In this document: positions 8,290 through 17,598 of the stretch, piece by piece
Numbering within the stretch: the first letter of the stretch is position 1
Layout of the letters: the number at the start of each line of letters is the position of its first letter
Assembly (NCBI GenBank): GCA_004151065.3
Contig: NWUY0300029776.1
Span: 10,687-28,868, forward strand
DNA length: 18,182 bases
Reading direction: 5' to 3'
DNA from: Larix sibirica
Lineage: Eukaryota > Streptophyta > Pinopsida > Pinales > Pinaceae
The notes under the pieces: model-generated
The model's database searches: none
What the model saw: the letters and a program-made list of their open reading frames with translations, nothing else
Told to the model about the DNA's origin: nothing
Translations under genes and position numbers: made by a program

Positions 8290-8816
8290 ATGTTGTGTAT
8301 AGGAGTAAGTAAAAGTGATTGAGATGACCAATGAGCATAAAATGGAAATACATTTACAATGGAATGCTCTATCACAGAGTTGAAATCTCCAACGTCACAA
8401 CCATCAGTTTAGATCTATGTGGATGATCGATTCATTTAGGGGATTCACAATGTTTTGTTTGAATCATACATGAACCCATATGACCCTATGGAGTGTTTTC
8501 AAAAGAGTACACTTAATAAGTTCATGAAGTTCATCATAAAGAATATTCCTAGAGCTTACATCCATTCAAGTACATGCATTTGATAATATATTCAAGCAAA
8601 GGCTAAAAAAGCATAGGAAGAAGAAGACACATGGTAAGCCACACTTTTTTTTAGGAACAAAGCTTCCCGAAGGGGAGGATATGCAACACACATAAATACA
8701 AATTTTTTTATTTATGTGAAGAAATATGTGTTTGTGAACATTTTGTATACAAGTTTATAGTTTTGTTATGATTTTGTACAAGGTTGTTTCCTATTTTTTT
8801 ATTAAAGGAATTGGTA

Positions 8817-8863
8817 ACTAGAAAAAGTTTTTATTTTATTTTAACTACTAGAAAAAGTTATTA
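8817..8863. repeat. 17-bp direct repeat, period 30
   Basis: ACTAGAAAAAGTTTTTA (8817-8833) recurs as ACTAGAAAAAGTTATTA (8847-8863), one mismatch, separated by a T-rich 13-base spacer. Confidence 0.7.
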
Positions 8864-9480
8864 TGGGCTAGGTCCAAGATCAAACCTGTTGGATGCAACT
8901 ATACCCTCTAGAATAAATGCAAAAATGCACAACTCACACAAGTTAAACTTTTGTAACTTAGCATAGGGTCAAGGCATCCCAATATGGGGGCACCTACTCT
9001 TTCAACCAAACCACTTTGAGCCAACATGACCATTATTGGATAACATGTCGTTGGCAAGGTTTGATATGAAGTGGGATAGTTAACAAACTCATACCCACCA
9101 ATGCTCAAATTTGACGTTCACCCGAGTCTGTCAAACAAAAAATTCATGATGTTCTAATATTTGTATTTCCCAAATTAATAAATTAACAGCCATTGATTTT
9201 AGTTTCACGAAAATATATAGATTGTGATTTTTAAAAAATAAGATATTTATGGTTTTTTTGAAGGTTCAAAGTAATAGAGTCTAGAAAAAAAATACGTTCC
9301 AATGTAAATACAAAAAAAAGTAAAGCAAGGCATAATAGGAAGATTCAAAATTCTATGGTAAGGTTAACTTAATGCTTAAAAATATATTTACAATTTTAAT
9401 TTTTTTAATATTGTTGAAATGTTACTATGTGTATTTAAATATATTTAAATATTTATACTTTATGACAGCCTACGTTCATT

Positions 9481-9507
9481 AAAGTTTGATTGTTAAATCA
9501 AACCTTT
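9481..9507. repeat. Imperfect 11-bp inverted repeat upstream of LINE 2
   Basis: AAAGTTTGATT, loop GTTA, then AATCAAAC, an extra C and TTT. It lies about 55 bp before the likely LINE 2 left end. No role can be assigned. Confidence 0.65.
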
Positions 9508-9563
9508 GGAGCATGCATGGAGCTAATAAAGAACCCATAAATAATCAATGTATAATGGGCCCA

Positions 9564-9635
9564 TTAGGGTTTGTAGAGGGACTATTTGGTGAGAGGTTTA
9601 TGGTTGTATTTAGTAGCTAAAATTGTTCTTTCTAG
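9564..9635 (+). other. LINE 2 5' leader
   Basis: A short G/T-rich leader from TTAGGGTTTGTAG to the first ATG of ORF1 at 9636. The AGGGTTT motif is a telo-box-like element common in plant 5' leaders, but promoter activity is not shown by the sequence alone. Confidence 0.45.
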
Positions 9636-11816
9636 ATGGCAGATCTGGAACTGATTTGTTGGGATGATGAAGAAGTTCATGGCATCTTGTGGAGAGTCTG
9701 TGATAGGTGAATTAATGTAGTCAACGCATCCTTGGCTCATCATCAGGACATTAGCAATGCCTGAGAAGATCTTCACCCTCATCAATTATTAATATAGAAT
9801 AGTGAAAAAGATTTTAATGGAATGGAGCCGACTCTAGGGTTTTGTTTGGAAATTAATTTTAGGAAACAAATCTTAATTTTAATTGAATTTAATGATAAAT
9901 TTATTAATGGTAGGTTTTTTAATGATGAAGAAGTTGACTGGGCCCAAAATGACATATTTAAAATTGGCGAGGAATTCATAGAGATGGTAAGCCTTTGTCA
10001 AGTCATGAAAAGGGGATGATGTGATGGATAGTACACTATGTGGGACAGGTGGTTTGTCGTCAAGTGTGACAAGTATTGGAATTAATGGGGCAACATCTCT
10101 GGTACTGTCTTTGGAATTTGAAATTGGTGTATCCGTTCAAGGAGTTAGGGTTTCCTCTTCACTCGTTGTTTTTGGACAGAAAGCGGTTGATTATGTAGTG
10201 GGTAATCTAGGTAAAGTTAAGGTTGCTCAAGTTACAGATCATTCAATCCTTGCGGGGCTTATTACTCCAGTGAAACCAAGTGGTGTCTCTACTTGTAGAT
10301 CAGGAGAGGCTGCTAAATCCAATAAACTTCAGAAGATTTACAAAATTCGGGTGGAGAAGGTGTCAATGGTTTTAGGTAAATATGTTAATATGGACAAGGT
10401 GGAAGGATTGATGACTAGAGTCTTAGTGGGTATATTGGCTTATGTAAAGAAAAACAAAAAGGATTTAATAAAGTGGGTAAATGTTAAATGGAAGTCGTTG
10501 TTGGGTTACTACCCTCGAGACTTTATTTTGATGAATAATTGGATCTATTTTTTGTTTTTGATGGAGGAGGACGTTGCAAAGATCTTGGAGAAACCATGGG
10601 TGCTTGGGATGGGCTCCTTGATGCTAAAGCGCTGGCATTTGTCCTTTAACCCCTTCAAGGAAATTTTTTTCAGAAAATACACATATGGATTCTTTTGTTG
10701 GGTTTCCCTCTAGAATTATGGTTGAAAAACATATTTGCAGCAGTAGCAAACAGTGTGATAAAGTTTATCTTTTTTTATGAAAAGTCTCTATTTTGTGAGG
10801 ATAAATGTACGGCCTAGGTATTAGTGAAATTGGATACGTCCTTGGGTCTTCCTACTGAAATCAATATTTTGTGGGGCAAAAAAGTAATTTCTCGGCGTTT
10901 AGATTATTAGAGAACGCCTTCTAGATGTCATGCTTGCAGGGAAATAGGACATTTGAGAAAATTTTGCTCGAGTCTTTTCTCTAAGGGTTCATCGGATCAT
11001 TGGGTCAACAGACCTTTAAAGATATATTCTCCTGAGGTCCTAGTGAATTCAAATTCACAAGATCAAAGATGTGCGACGAAAGTGGGCTTGGGTTGCATCC
11101 CCTCTCCACTGATTGAAGGATCTTCTTTCACGGGTAAGATAAAATCTCTTTTTCCCTCCTTGTTTGACTCACTTAGTGAATTGGAAGTAAAGTTTCTAAT
11201 TGAAGTTGAAAGGAATTTTATTTATGCAAATTATCTTAATGGAAGGGACTCTAGACCAGTTGCAAACCCTCTTTCCTCTATTGGAATACAGATGGAGGTC
11301 ATATTATTTCCTCTAATTCTCTTTAGAATTGTGTTGAATTGGGTGGAAGGAATAGGATTTTAGAGTCGAATTATGCCCTCTTCCTCAGTGTAAGAAGTAT
11401 TATCTATGGTCTAGAGGATGAGGGGGAAGAAACTCATATTTCTTTAGGGGAGAAGAAAGAGACCAGATCTAATTCTTCTTCTTCTCCCATATCTTGTAAT
11501 CCTCATTATTTTATTTGTTCTCAAGATGTTATTAAGAAGGATTCTGGTGGGGATATTTTAGGTAAAAGAGGTTTTGGATAGTCTCCTTCTAAAGGGTGGT
11601 TCCACATCTCATGTGGTTACTACATTAGTTCCTTCGTACAAAGACATTCTCAAGAAACAACCCTTACCAATTTTCCATGTTTCATCCCTAGTGTCCAGGG
11701 AAGGTGACTTTGGCACTCAGGATCAATTTTCAAATGTCATAGTGAGGAAGAAAAATCAGGGGATTAAGGGTAAAAACATAAGGAAGGGGTTGTTCAGGGG
11801 GTTTTTCTTTGAATAA
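9636..11816 (+). pseudogene. LINE 2 ORF1: DUF4283-like domain plus zinc knuckle, broken
   Basis: The start is taken at ATG 9636 (MADLELICWDDEE), the first ATG after the leader. Its frame continues to 10019 with stops at 9708-9710, 9768 and 9798, reading FNDEEVDWAQNDIF and FIEMVSLC. The frame then moves to that of 10021-10713, which holds the DUF4283-like region: IRVEKVSMVLGKYVNMDKVE, WIYFLFLMEEDVAKILEKPW and LMLKRWHLSFNPFKE. A one-base shift near 10680 restores WILLLGFPLELW. Stops at about 10815 and 10905 precede a CX2CX4HX4C zinc knuckle (10926-10967, CHACREIGHLRKFC) with all ligands. The Ser-rich tail changes frame near 11340 and 11575 and ends at 11816. It is homologous in position and motif order to LINE 1 ORF1. 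In life it would bind element RNA. Confidence 0.78.
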
Positions 11817-11933
11817 ATCCATGAAGCCTTTATTTATTTCTTGTGAAGATGGTTCTAGTGAATTTTCTCCTTCAGAATTTCAGGTAGTTGATTGTAGGGC
11901 CCTTAAAGCTGATAAGATCTCTAAGAGTGGTTT
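11817..11933 (+). other. LINE 2 ORF1-ORF2 junction
   Basis: About 120 bases with stops in all frames and GGGCCCTTAAAGC near 11897, a 13-base string also present before ORF2 of LINE 1 (near 3706). It may be a remnant of the ORF1 C-terminus and its stop. No promoter signal is claimed. Confidence 0.45.
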
Positions 11934-12700
11934 GAAATAATTATTATTCCCTTCAATGTGAGAAGAGTAGGGAGCAATCCTAAATTTCTTGCCCTTAAAA
12001 TACTTTGTGACAATGTGAGAAGAGTAGGGAGTAATCCTAAATTTCTTGCCCTTAAAATACTTTTTGATGTCACAAAACCAGATACCCTCCTCATTCAAGA
12101 AACAATGGTACATGGCTCCAAAGCAAGGGAATTGTTTTTGAAACTCCTTCCTACTTGGGAGTGTTGATCAGTGGATGCAATTGGGTAGTATGGGAGTTTC
12201 CTATGAGCATGGAACCTTGATATTGCTAAATTAATTCCCTATTTGACTTGTGCAGAGATTATGTTTAGAGATTTGGATCAGAGATTAAAGATTGTTAATT
12301 GTTATGGCCCTTATTCTGGGAGACAAGCTTTTGGGGAAAAAGTGGTGGATAGTGACCCTTTGAAGGACTCAAATTTGATTCTAGGAGGATGTCTAAATAT
12401 CACTATGTATGCAAGGGAATTCTGGGGTGTCGATCCTAGGATGGATCCTTTGTCAAGTATGTTCAATCAATTTTTCAAGAAGCTAATCGCATTGATGTTA
12501 TGCCTCTTCCTCTGACTCCCACTTGGAGGAATGGGAGATAAGGTTTAGTCGGAGTGGCTAAGAGGTTAGATAATTTTATGCTGGAAAAATATGTAATTAA
12601 TGAAGTGGATAACTACAAATATTGGCATATAAATGTGGGTATCTCTGATCATTTACCAATCTATCTCAAATTAGAGGATGGTGCAAATAGACTCAATTAT
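11934..12700 (+). other. LINE 2 AP-like endonuclease domain with internal duplication
   Basis: Motifs in order: PFNVRRVGSNPKFLALK (from 11949, then repeated), LLIQETM (about 12090), AWNLD (about 12211), NCYGPY (about 12298), LILGGCLNITM (about 12375), PTWRNGR (about 12519), AKRLDNFML (about 12557) and GISDHLPI (12638-12661). The C-terminal Asp-His pair is intact, unlike in LINE 1. The GDLN motif reads GCLN: the metal-binding Asp is Cys (TGT, 12390-12392). A frameshift lies near 12470. Confidence 0.78.
11955..12068 (+). repeat. 57-bp in-frame tandem duplication in LINE 2 EN
   Basis: Copy 1 is 11955-12011 and copy 2 is 12012-12068. They differ at three of 57 positions, two of them C/T. Each copy encodes the same 19 residues beginning NVRRVGSNPKF and ending LKIL(C/F)D. 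The length is a multiple of three, so the frame passes through both copies. A single copy is what the family shows, so this is a duplication private to this element or its lineage. Confidence 0.92.
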
Positions 12701-13159
12701 CCTTTCAAATTCAACCACTCTTGGATTGAAGATGAAGCTTTTAAATATTTAGTCAGAAACAAGTGGATATCGTTGTCACAACTCTCTCAAGGTTCTTTGA
12801 TGCATCAATTGACCTTTAAGTTGAAATAAATTAAATATGAAGTTTCTCAATTGGAAAGGAAGAAAACACTTGAAATGAAATAGGAGCTAGTCAATATTGA
12901 AGAGGAGATCCACTCCGGATATAATAATAACAGTACACTGATATTCTCTCAAGTGGATAAAGATCAACTCGACCACCTGGAGGCCAAGAAAAAAAGGATT
13001 CTAAGGTTTGAGGAGGGATCTTGGAGATTGAAGAGCAGGGTTATTTAGGTTTCATAACGGGATCATAATACAATTTTTTTTCATAAGTATGTTAATCAAC
13101 AAAGAAATTGAAATGTTATTTGGGATATTGTGGGCCATAATGGAAGCATAGTTGCAGCT

Positions 13160-14396
13160 GCTGATTTTGGTTCTATGTTTCAGGACCTGGGTTTAAATAA
13201 TATTGGATCACAAATGCAGGTTATCCACTGCTTCCCTATGTTCTTCTCTAATGAAGAAGGTCATTGAGTTGGAGACTCGATTTCATTGAAACAAATTGAG
13301 GATATTCTCAAGAATTTTGCTAAATAAAAAAGTCTAGGGCCAGATGGCTGAGTTGTAGAGTTTTTTTTGGAGTTCTTTGACTTACTTGGAGATGATTTGG
13401 TAAAGGTGGTGGAAGAGTCCAGGACCCAAGGGAATGTTTCAAGTGCATTAAATGCCACATTCATTGCTCTTATTCCCAAGAAGACTAACACTATCTCTTT
13501 TAATGATTATAAACCTATCTCTCTTTGTAACCTTATTTACAAAATCATTTCTAAGGTTATTGCAAATAGGCTCAAGACAAGATTGGCTGAAGCTATGTCC
13601 AAAGAAAAATTTAGATTCTTGAATAACAAGCAGATTTTTAATGTAATTAGTGTGGCTTAGGAGAGTTTCCATTCTATTAAGCTCAAGAAACTGCAAGCTC
13701 TGATTCCGAATATGGATCTGGTTAAGGCATATGACATAGTGAATTGGACTTTATTAAGGTTAATACTTTTACAAATTGGTTTAAGTATTGAAGCTACAGA
13801 TTGTATCATGGGATGTGTGTCCTCTGCAAATTCTATTGTTCTTATCAATGGTTCTCCCTCTAGGTTGTTCAACTGTCATAGAGACCTTAGACAAGTTTGT
13901 CCATTATCTCAAATTCTTTTTATGTTAGTTGTGGAAGGGTTGAGTAGATTAATTGGAAAGCCTAGAAGAGAAGGAATATTAAAAGGGGTAAAAATCACAT
14001 CTCTACATCATACATTTCCCATTTATTGTTTGTAGATGATGTGCTTTTATTTGGCAATGGGACAGTGGAGGAATAGTGAACTATTCATGAGATAATTAAT
14101 TTATTCTGTGAAGCTTTTGGCATGGAGAATTAGTTTACAAAAATCAAGTTTTCTAATGAATAGGATTGAAGATAAAGTGCTCAAACAGGTACAAGGATTT
14201 CCTCATTTTCCTATGGAACCAATTGAAAATGGGTTTAAATATCTTGGATATTTTTTAAGCCTAAAAACTACATGAAGGAAGATTGGTTGTGGTTGCTAAA
14301 AAAGGTTGAAAAGAAAGTGGATACTTGGTGTCATAGAATGGTTGTCCCTAGGGGGGAGAATGATTTTGGTTAAATTTGTTCAAGAGAACATCCTTT
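13160..14396 (+). other. LINE 2 reverse transcriptase domain, truncated at the thumb
   Basis: Motifs: KSLGPDG (about 13331) with TGA for Trp next to it, IALIPKK (about 13466), FNDYKPISLCNLIYKIISKV (13499-13558), EKFRFLNNKQIF (about 13603), motif A MDLVKAYDIVNW with Asp at 13715-13717, a motif B region reading RDLRQVCPLSQILF (about 13879; the family has GLRQGDPLSP), and motif C FVDD intact at 14029-14040. A frameshift between VKIT and HLLFVDD sits near 14015. KYLGYF (about 14239) and WLSLGGRMILVKF (about 14340-14376) end the RT part. After that the sequence jumps to a later part of the family consensus. Confidence 0.87.
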
Positions 14397-15026
14397 GAGG
14401 AGTTGCCCCTATTTGTTGCTTGGGGGATTTGGAGACATAGGAATCTTGCACTTTTTTAGAATGGCCAAACAAGTGCCCACAGGCTCAGTTCAATGATTGT
14501 GGGAGTGTATAAGGAGCAGTCCAACGGATCAGTGGATAAATATGCTAGACTCATTATTGTGCCCTTCTTTTCTGGAAATACTCTTGTTGGTTGTTTTGGT
14601 GGTGCCTCTCAATTGAGGCAAGGCAATGTAGGTATGGTGATATGACTTAAGTTTAATCATTGTTTTTTGGTTTGGATGGGTTGTGGGGAAGGCACCGACA
14701 CAAGGGAAAAATTGTTAACCCTTTGGGGGATTCCTTATTTTCGCCATTTCAAAGGAATTTTATCCTTACAGGTGGCAGGTGATTCTAGAGTGGTAGTTCA
14801 GTGGAATTTTGGTGAAGCAAACCTACAGGTGAATCTTTTGGACCATTGGAAACAAAGGATTGGGAACCTTCAGGGAAAGTTCCTAAATTTATTTTTCAAT
14901 CATATATCTCGCTAGTTTAACAATCAAGCAAGTGTATTATCTAAAAAAGCTATTGGGTTGAAGGAGGGGCTCCATCACTTTGAAGAAATCTAGGACTGTC
15001 ATGCCATATCAAATGGTTCCATCTAG
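14397..15026 (+). other. LINE 2 C-terminal RNase H domain
   Basis: One frame runs from 14397: EELPLFVAWGIWRHRNLALF, a stop, then GCFGGASQ, TREKLLTLWG, VAGDSRVVVQW and LLDHWKQRIGNL. Compared with the family pattern FDGAS, AELLALWG and GDS, the first Asp is Gly (GGT, 14598-14600), the Glu is replaced by Lys, and the third Asp is intact (GAT, 14781-14783). Stops at 14658-14660 (about), 14913-14915 and 14991-14993 interrupt it. The end at 15026 is an estimate, made by comparison with the length of the LINE 1 C-terminus. Confidence 0.7.
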
Positions 15027-15230
15027 GATTTCTAGTTTGTCTAGTTCTGTTTCTTTTGGATCTTAGCCTAGAGTTTTCTGAGTCTTTTTTGTTATTGCGT
15101 AAATTTGTTCTATATTTTTTGTTAAAGCGACTTCTTATCATAAGTGAAGTAGAAAGGGGTCATGTACTTTCTGGATCCATTTATTTTTGGACTTGTAATA
15201 GAGCAGGTTGTCTCGGTCAATGTCAAGGAT
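15027..15230 (+). other. LINE 2 probable 3' UTR
   Basis: T-rich non-coding sequence after the last recognisable ORF2 residues. TGTACTTTCTGGATCCAT at 15163-15180 resembles TGTACTTTTTGATTCAT at the LINE 1 3' end, which places the element end shortly downstream. An imperfect palindrome, ACTTCTTATCATAAGTGAAGT, lies near 15130-15150. No poly(A) tail is recognisable. Confidence 0.4.
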
Positions 15231-15714
15231 GCTATTATATCTTATAGATAGGAAAGTATGTTAGTAACATTTGGCCTCTTCATAAGAGATTTCAAATTTT
15301 TTAATTGTTATCTTTGATTCAAAATTTTGAATATCAAGAAATATAGTTTTTTTCCTTGTGAAATTTTTTTTATTGTTAAGGTAGTAGTGGAACTTCAACT
15401 AGAATATAGCTAATGCTTACTGGTTTAAGTTTTGAAAATTCAAGTATTTATTAATTATTATTATAAGAGTGGAATTAAATAACAACATAGCTAATGATAA
15501 CACTTATATTCCTAAATTTACCATCACAAGACAATTGCTACACTAGTGAATCTTCAACCCATATGCTTTTTCATATAAATAAATGTAAAACTCAAATGAT
15601 GTGCAAAAATGATTTTGCATAACAAGATAGAGTATTATATTAAATAGGCACACAAAAACATAGAAATCACTTCAAACAAATTTGTGACCAGTACACTTAA
15701 TCTTTTGAATGAAC

Positions 15715-15786
15715 ATTGAAGTCAGAGAGTAATCAACCTTCAAAAAATGAATTGAAGTCACTGAGTAATCAACCTTAAAAAAATGC
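15715..15786. repeat. 36-bp tandem duplication
   Basis: Unit 1 (15715-15750) and unit 2 (15751-15786) both begin ATTGAAGTCA and share GAGTAATCAACCTT. They differ at about four of 36 positions. Non-coding. Confidence 0.9.
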
Positions 15787-16160
15787 ATACATTAAGGTCG
15801 GGGTTTTTAACTTATAATTTATAATTTTTCTATACCATGTTGTTTCATTTGTACTTTTGTGTTAAATACTTACATGTTGATTTTCATAGGCTTGTTGAGG
15901 ATATGGTGATAAAGAACTATATTTAAAAGTTATTGGTAAAGTGTATAAACTAATGATAAAGGAATGTCAAAGACTATTAGTAATTCCAAAAGCATTAAAA
16001 AATAAAAAGCAATTTAAATAAAATTATCTTGAAATAGTTTTTCCTACTTCAACTTTTTCCCTACCTCATGAATATTTGAAGTTTCACCTTCTTCTTCATG
16101 CCCACATAATATTTGTCAATAAATTAATTTAAATTTCTCAATATTTTCTAAGAATTTCAA

Positions 16161-16173
16161 ATATATATATATA
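16161..16173. repeat. (AT)n tract upstream of LINE 3
   Basis: Six AT dinucleotides in a row, about 35 bp before the sharp rise in GC content that marks the LINE 3 left end. Confidence 0.85.
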
Positions 16174-16204
16174 ATTTATGAACAACTTGTTGGTGTCAAA
16201 CTGC

Positions 16205-16285
16205 CCTCATGGAATTGGAACCCTAGCGCTCTGCTCTCGACCTCGACGCCTCTGCTAGCCTGTGGGCTCCCCCTGCGCCACTCCC
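16205..16285 (+). other. LINE 3 GC-rich 5' leader
   Basis: Leader with GGAACCCTAGCG and a CT/CG-rich stretch before the ORF1 ATG. A five-codon upstream ORF (ATG 16209, TAG 16224-16226) may belong to the leader or the flank. AACCCTA here is the complement of the TAGGGTT motif at the left ends of LINEs 1 and 2. Confidence 0.45.
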
Positions 16286-17596
16286 ATGGATTTGCCGCCT
16301 GAGGATCGGAAGCGCCTGCTGGACGCAGCCTTTCGATCGCTTGTAGCATCCACCCCTCCTCCTTCTAATCCGCATGCTCCCTTCGATCCGACCTTTGTTA
16401 AATGCTCTGCCGCCCCCTACATCCAAATCATGTCGTCAGCTTCGAAATTGAAAGCCTTGGCTCTGAGTGATCGAGGCCTTATCGAGCAGTTTACAGGAAT
16501 TTGGCCTTCACCCAAGTCTATGGAAGCTTGGGTCAACAAAAACTGGATTCCTCTGATCTCGGGAGGCCTTCAACATTGTTTCTGTGGTAAGGGCTATTTT
16601 ATTTTTCTTTTCGAAAACAAAGCTGATAAGGATCTTATCTTTCGTAGTGGTCCTTATTTCATGGGTCCTCGCGACCTCTACCTAAATCGATGGAATCTCT
16701 CTTTCAATCCGAAGAAAGATGTTCCTTCGACGGTTCCTGTCTAGGTTCGGCTACCCCATCTGCCTCTTCACTGTTGGGATGATGACACTCTGATGGCAAT
16801 CGGTAACGCTCTCGGAAAATACATTGACAAAGCTGAGCCGAAGGGGCCTCTGTTTGCCTGTGCAAAGATTTGTGTGGAGGTAGATCTGGAAAAAGGACTC
16901 CCAGAGGAAGTCAATCTGCAAATGGATGGCTGGGAACACCTGCAAAAGGTCGATTATGAACAACTCCCCTTCAAATGCAAAAATTGTCGCGAATACAGAC
17001 ACTTTGTGAAAAACTGTCCCAAAGCACATCAGGAGAACTCGACACAACCTCAGGAAGAAGGTTGGCAACAGGTCAATAAAGGTAAAAAGAATCCAGCTCC
17101 ATCTCCCCCTCCTAAAGTCCCTCCTCCCAACTCTATCTCTGTTTCTGCTCAAAAATCCCCAGAGGCCACTTCCAACCGGTTTCATGGTTTACAGATGGAA
17201 TATGAGGAGATCCCTCTAGTTGAAGTTAACTCTGATGAAACCAATAAGGGCAATAATGAGCTAGCCATTCCAAAAAAGTAACCATCAGCAGAATACCTAG
17301 GGGATTCCACCATCCCAGGTGATACTTGGGTAGATAAACTAAAAAGCAAATTTGTCTCATCAGTCTCTATGCTAGAAGTATCCTCGGAATCTCAAGATGA
17401 AGGAGAAACAGTGCAACTACCAAATACCAGAGGCAGGAAAACACAAAGGTACCACAGAGAACTGGAGGCAGAAAGAGAAATAGAATTGGGAAGACAAAAA
17501 AGCCTTGAGGACATGAAGATGCTGCAGCAGCATAAAACACAAGCAGGAGTCAAGGAAGGTAAGTCCCGAGCAGGACCCAACTCAGCTAGGAAGTAA
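16286..17596 (+). pseudogene. LINE 3 ORF1: DUF4283-like domain plus zinc knuckle, two stops
   Basis: The start is ATG 16286 (MDLPPEDRKRLLDAAF), the first ATG of a frame that continues for 437 codons to TAA 17594-17596. It is interrupted only by TAG 16742-16744 and TAA 17279-17281. The DUF4283-like region (about 16460-16860) shows GIWPSPKSMEAWVNKNW, GYFIFLFENKADKDLIF, GPYFMG, LYLNRWNLSFNPKKD and VRLPHLPLHCW. The TAG replaces the Trp of the VWVRLP motif. A CX2CX4HX4C knuckle at 16976-17017 (CKNCREYRHFVKNC) keeps all ligands but has Arg where the family often has Gly before His. A Pro-rich linker (PAPSPPPKVPPP, about 17092) and a charged, probably helical C-terminus with EAEREIELGRQKSLEDMKML follow. 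Role by family: RNA-binding packaging protein. It is much better preserved than ORF1 of LINEs 1 and 2. Confidence 0.88.
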
Positions 17597-17598
17597 TG
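17594..17598 (+). promoter_or_regulatory. TAATG stop-start overlap between ORF1 and ORF2
   Basis: The ORF1 stop TAA (17594-17596) shares its last A with the ORF2 start ATG (17596-17598). ORF2 is therefore in the -1 frame relative to ORF1. Such overlaps fit translation of ORF2 by termination-reinitiation, as known for some non-LTR elements; the sequence does not prove the mechanism here. Confidence 0.65.

Larger units (their letters stand above)
8064..9563. other. Non-coding spacer between LINE 1 and LINE 2
   Basis: No coding frame with a recognisable domain on either strand. The sequence is AT-rich and contains a degenerate 57-bp tandem pair, a 17-bp direct repeat and an inverted repeat, listed separately. 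Around 9425-9465 there is an AT-rich tract with TATTTAAATATATTTAAATA. Nothing else is supported. Confidence 0.6.
11934..15026 (+). pseudogene. LINE 2 ORF2: endonuclease-reverse transcriptase-RNase H, broken and deleted
   Basis: The polyprotein starts near 11934, where FEIIIIPFNVRRVG matches the usual start of an L1 endonuclease; the original ATG is gone. Domains in order are EN (to about 12700), an acidic coiled linker (LDHLEAKKKRILRFEEGSWR, about 12970-13030), RT (about 13160-14390) and RNase H (14397-15026). Total length is about 3.1 kb, roughly 1 kb shorter than LINE 1, because the thumb, connection and zf-RVT are missing. The frame changes near 12470, 14015, 14130 and 14390. Stops are frequent; several sit where Trp is expected, for example TGA 13349-13351 after GPDG and TAG 14074-14076 after VEE. 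The protein cannot be made. Confidence 0.83.
9564..15230 (+). mobile_element. LINE 2: degenerate, internally deleted L1-type retrotransposon
   Basis: A second plant L1-type LINE in the same orientation. The layout is leader, ORF1 (DUF4283-like, zinc knuckle), ORF2 (EN, RT, RNase H) and 3' UTR. The left end is placed at TTAGGGTTTGTAG, matching LINE 1 at 12 of 13 bases. The right end is placed shortly after the 15163-15180 segment that resembles the LINE 1 3' end; no A-tail is clear. Protein motifs resemble LINE 1 throughout (RQI/KQI, DLVKAYD, EGLSR) but with many differences, so this is a related family member and not a recent duplicate. It has many stops and frameshifts and lacks the segment between the RT palm and RNase H. 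Confidence 0.85.
15231..16204. other. Non-coding spacer between LINE 2 and LINE 3
   Basis: AT-rich DNA without a credible coding frame on either strand. It holds a 36-bp tandem duplication and an (AT)n tract, listed separately. ATTCAAAATTTTGAAT near 15319 is a perfect 16-base palindrome. Nothing else is supported. Confidence 0.6.
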
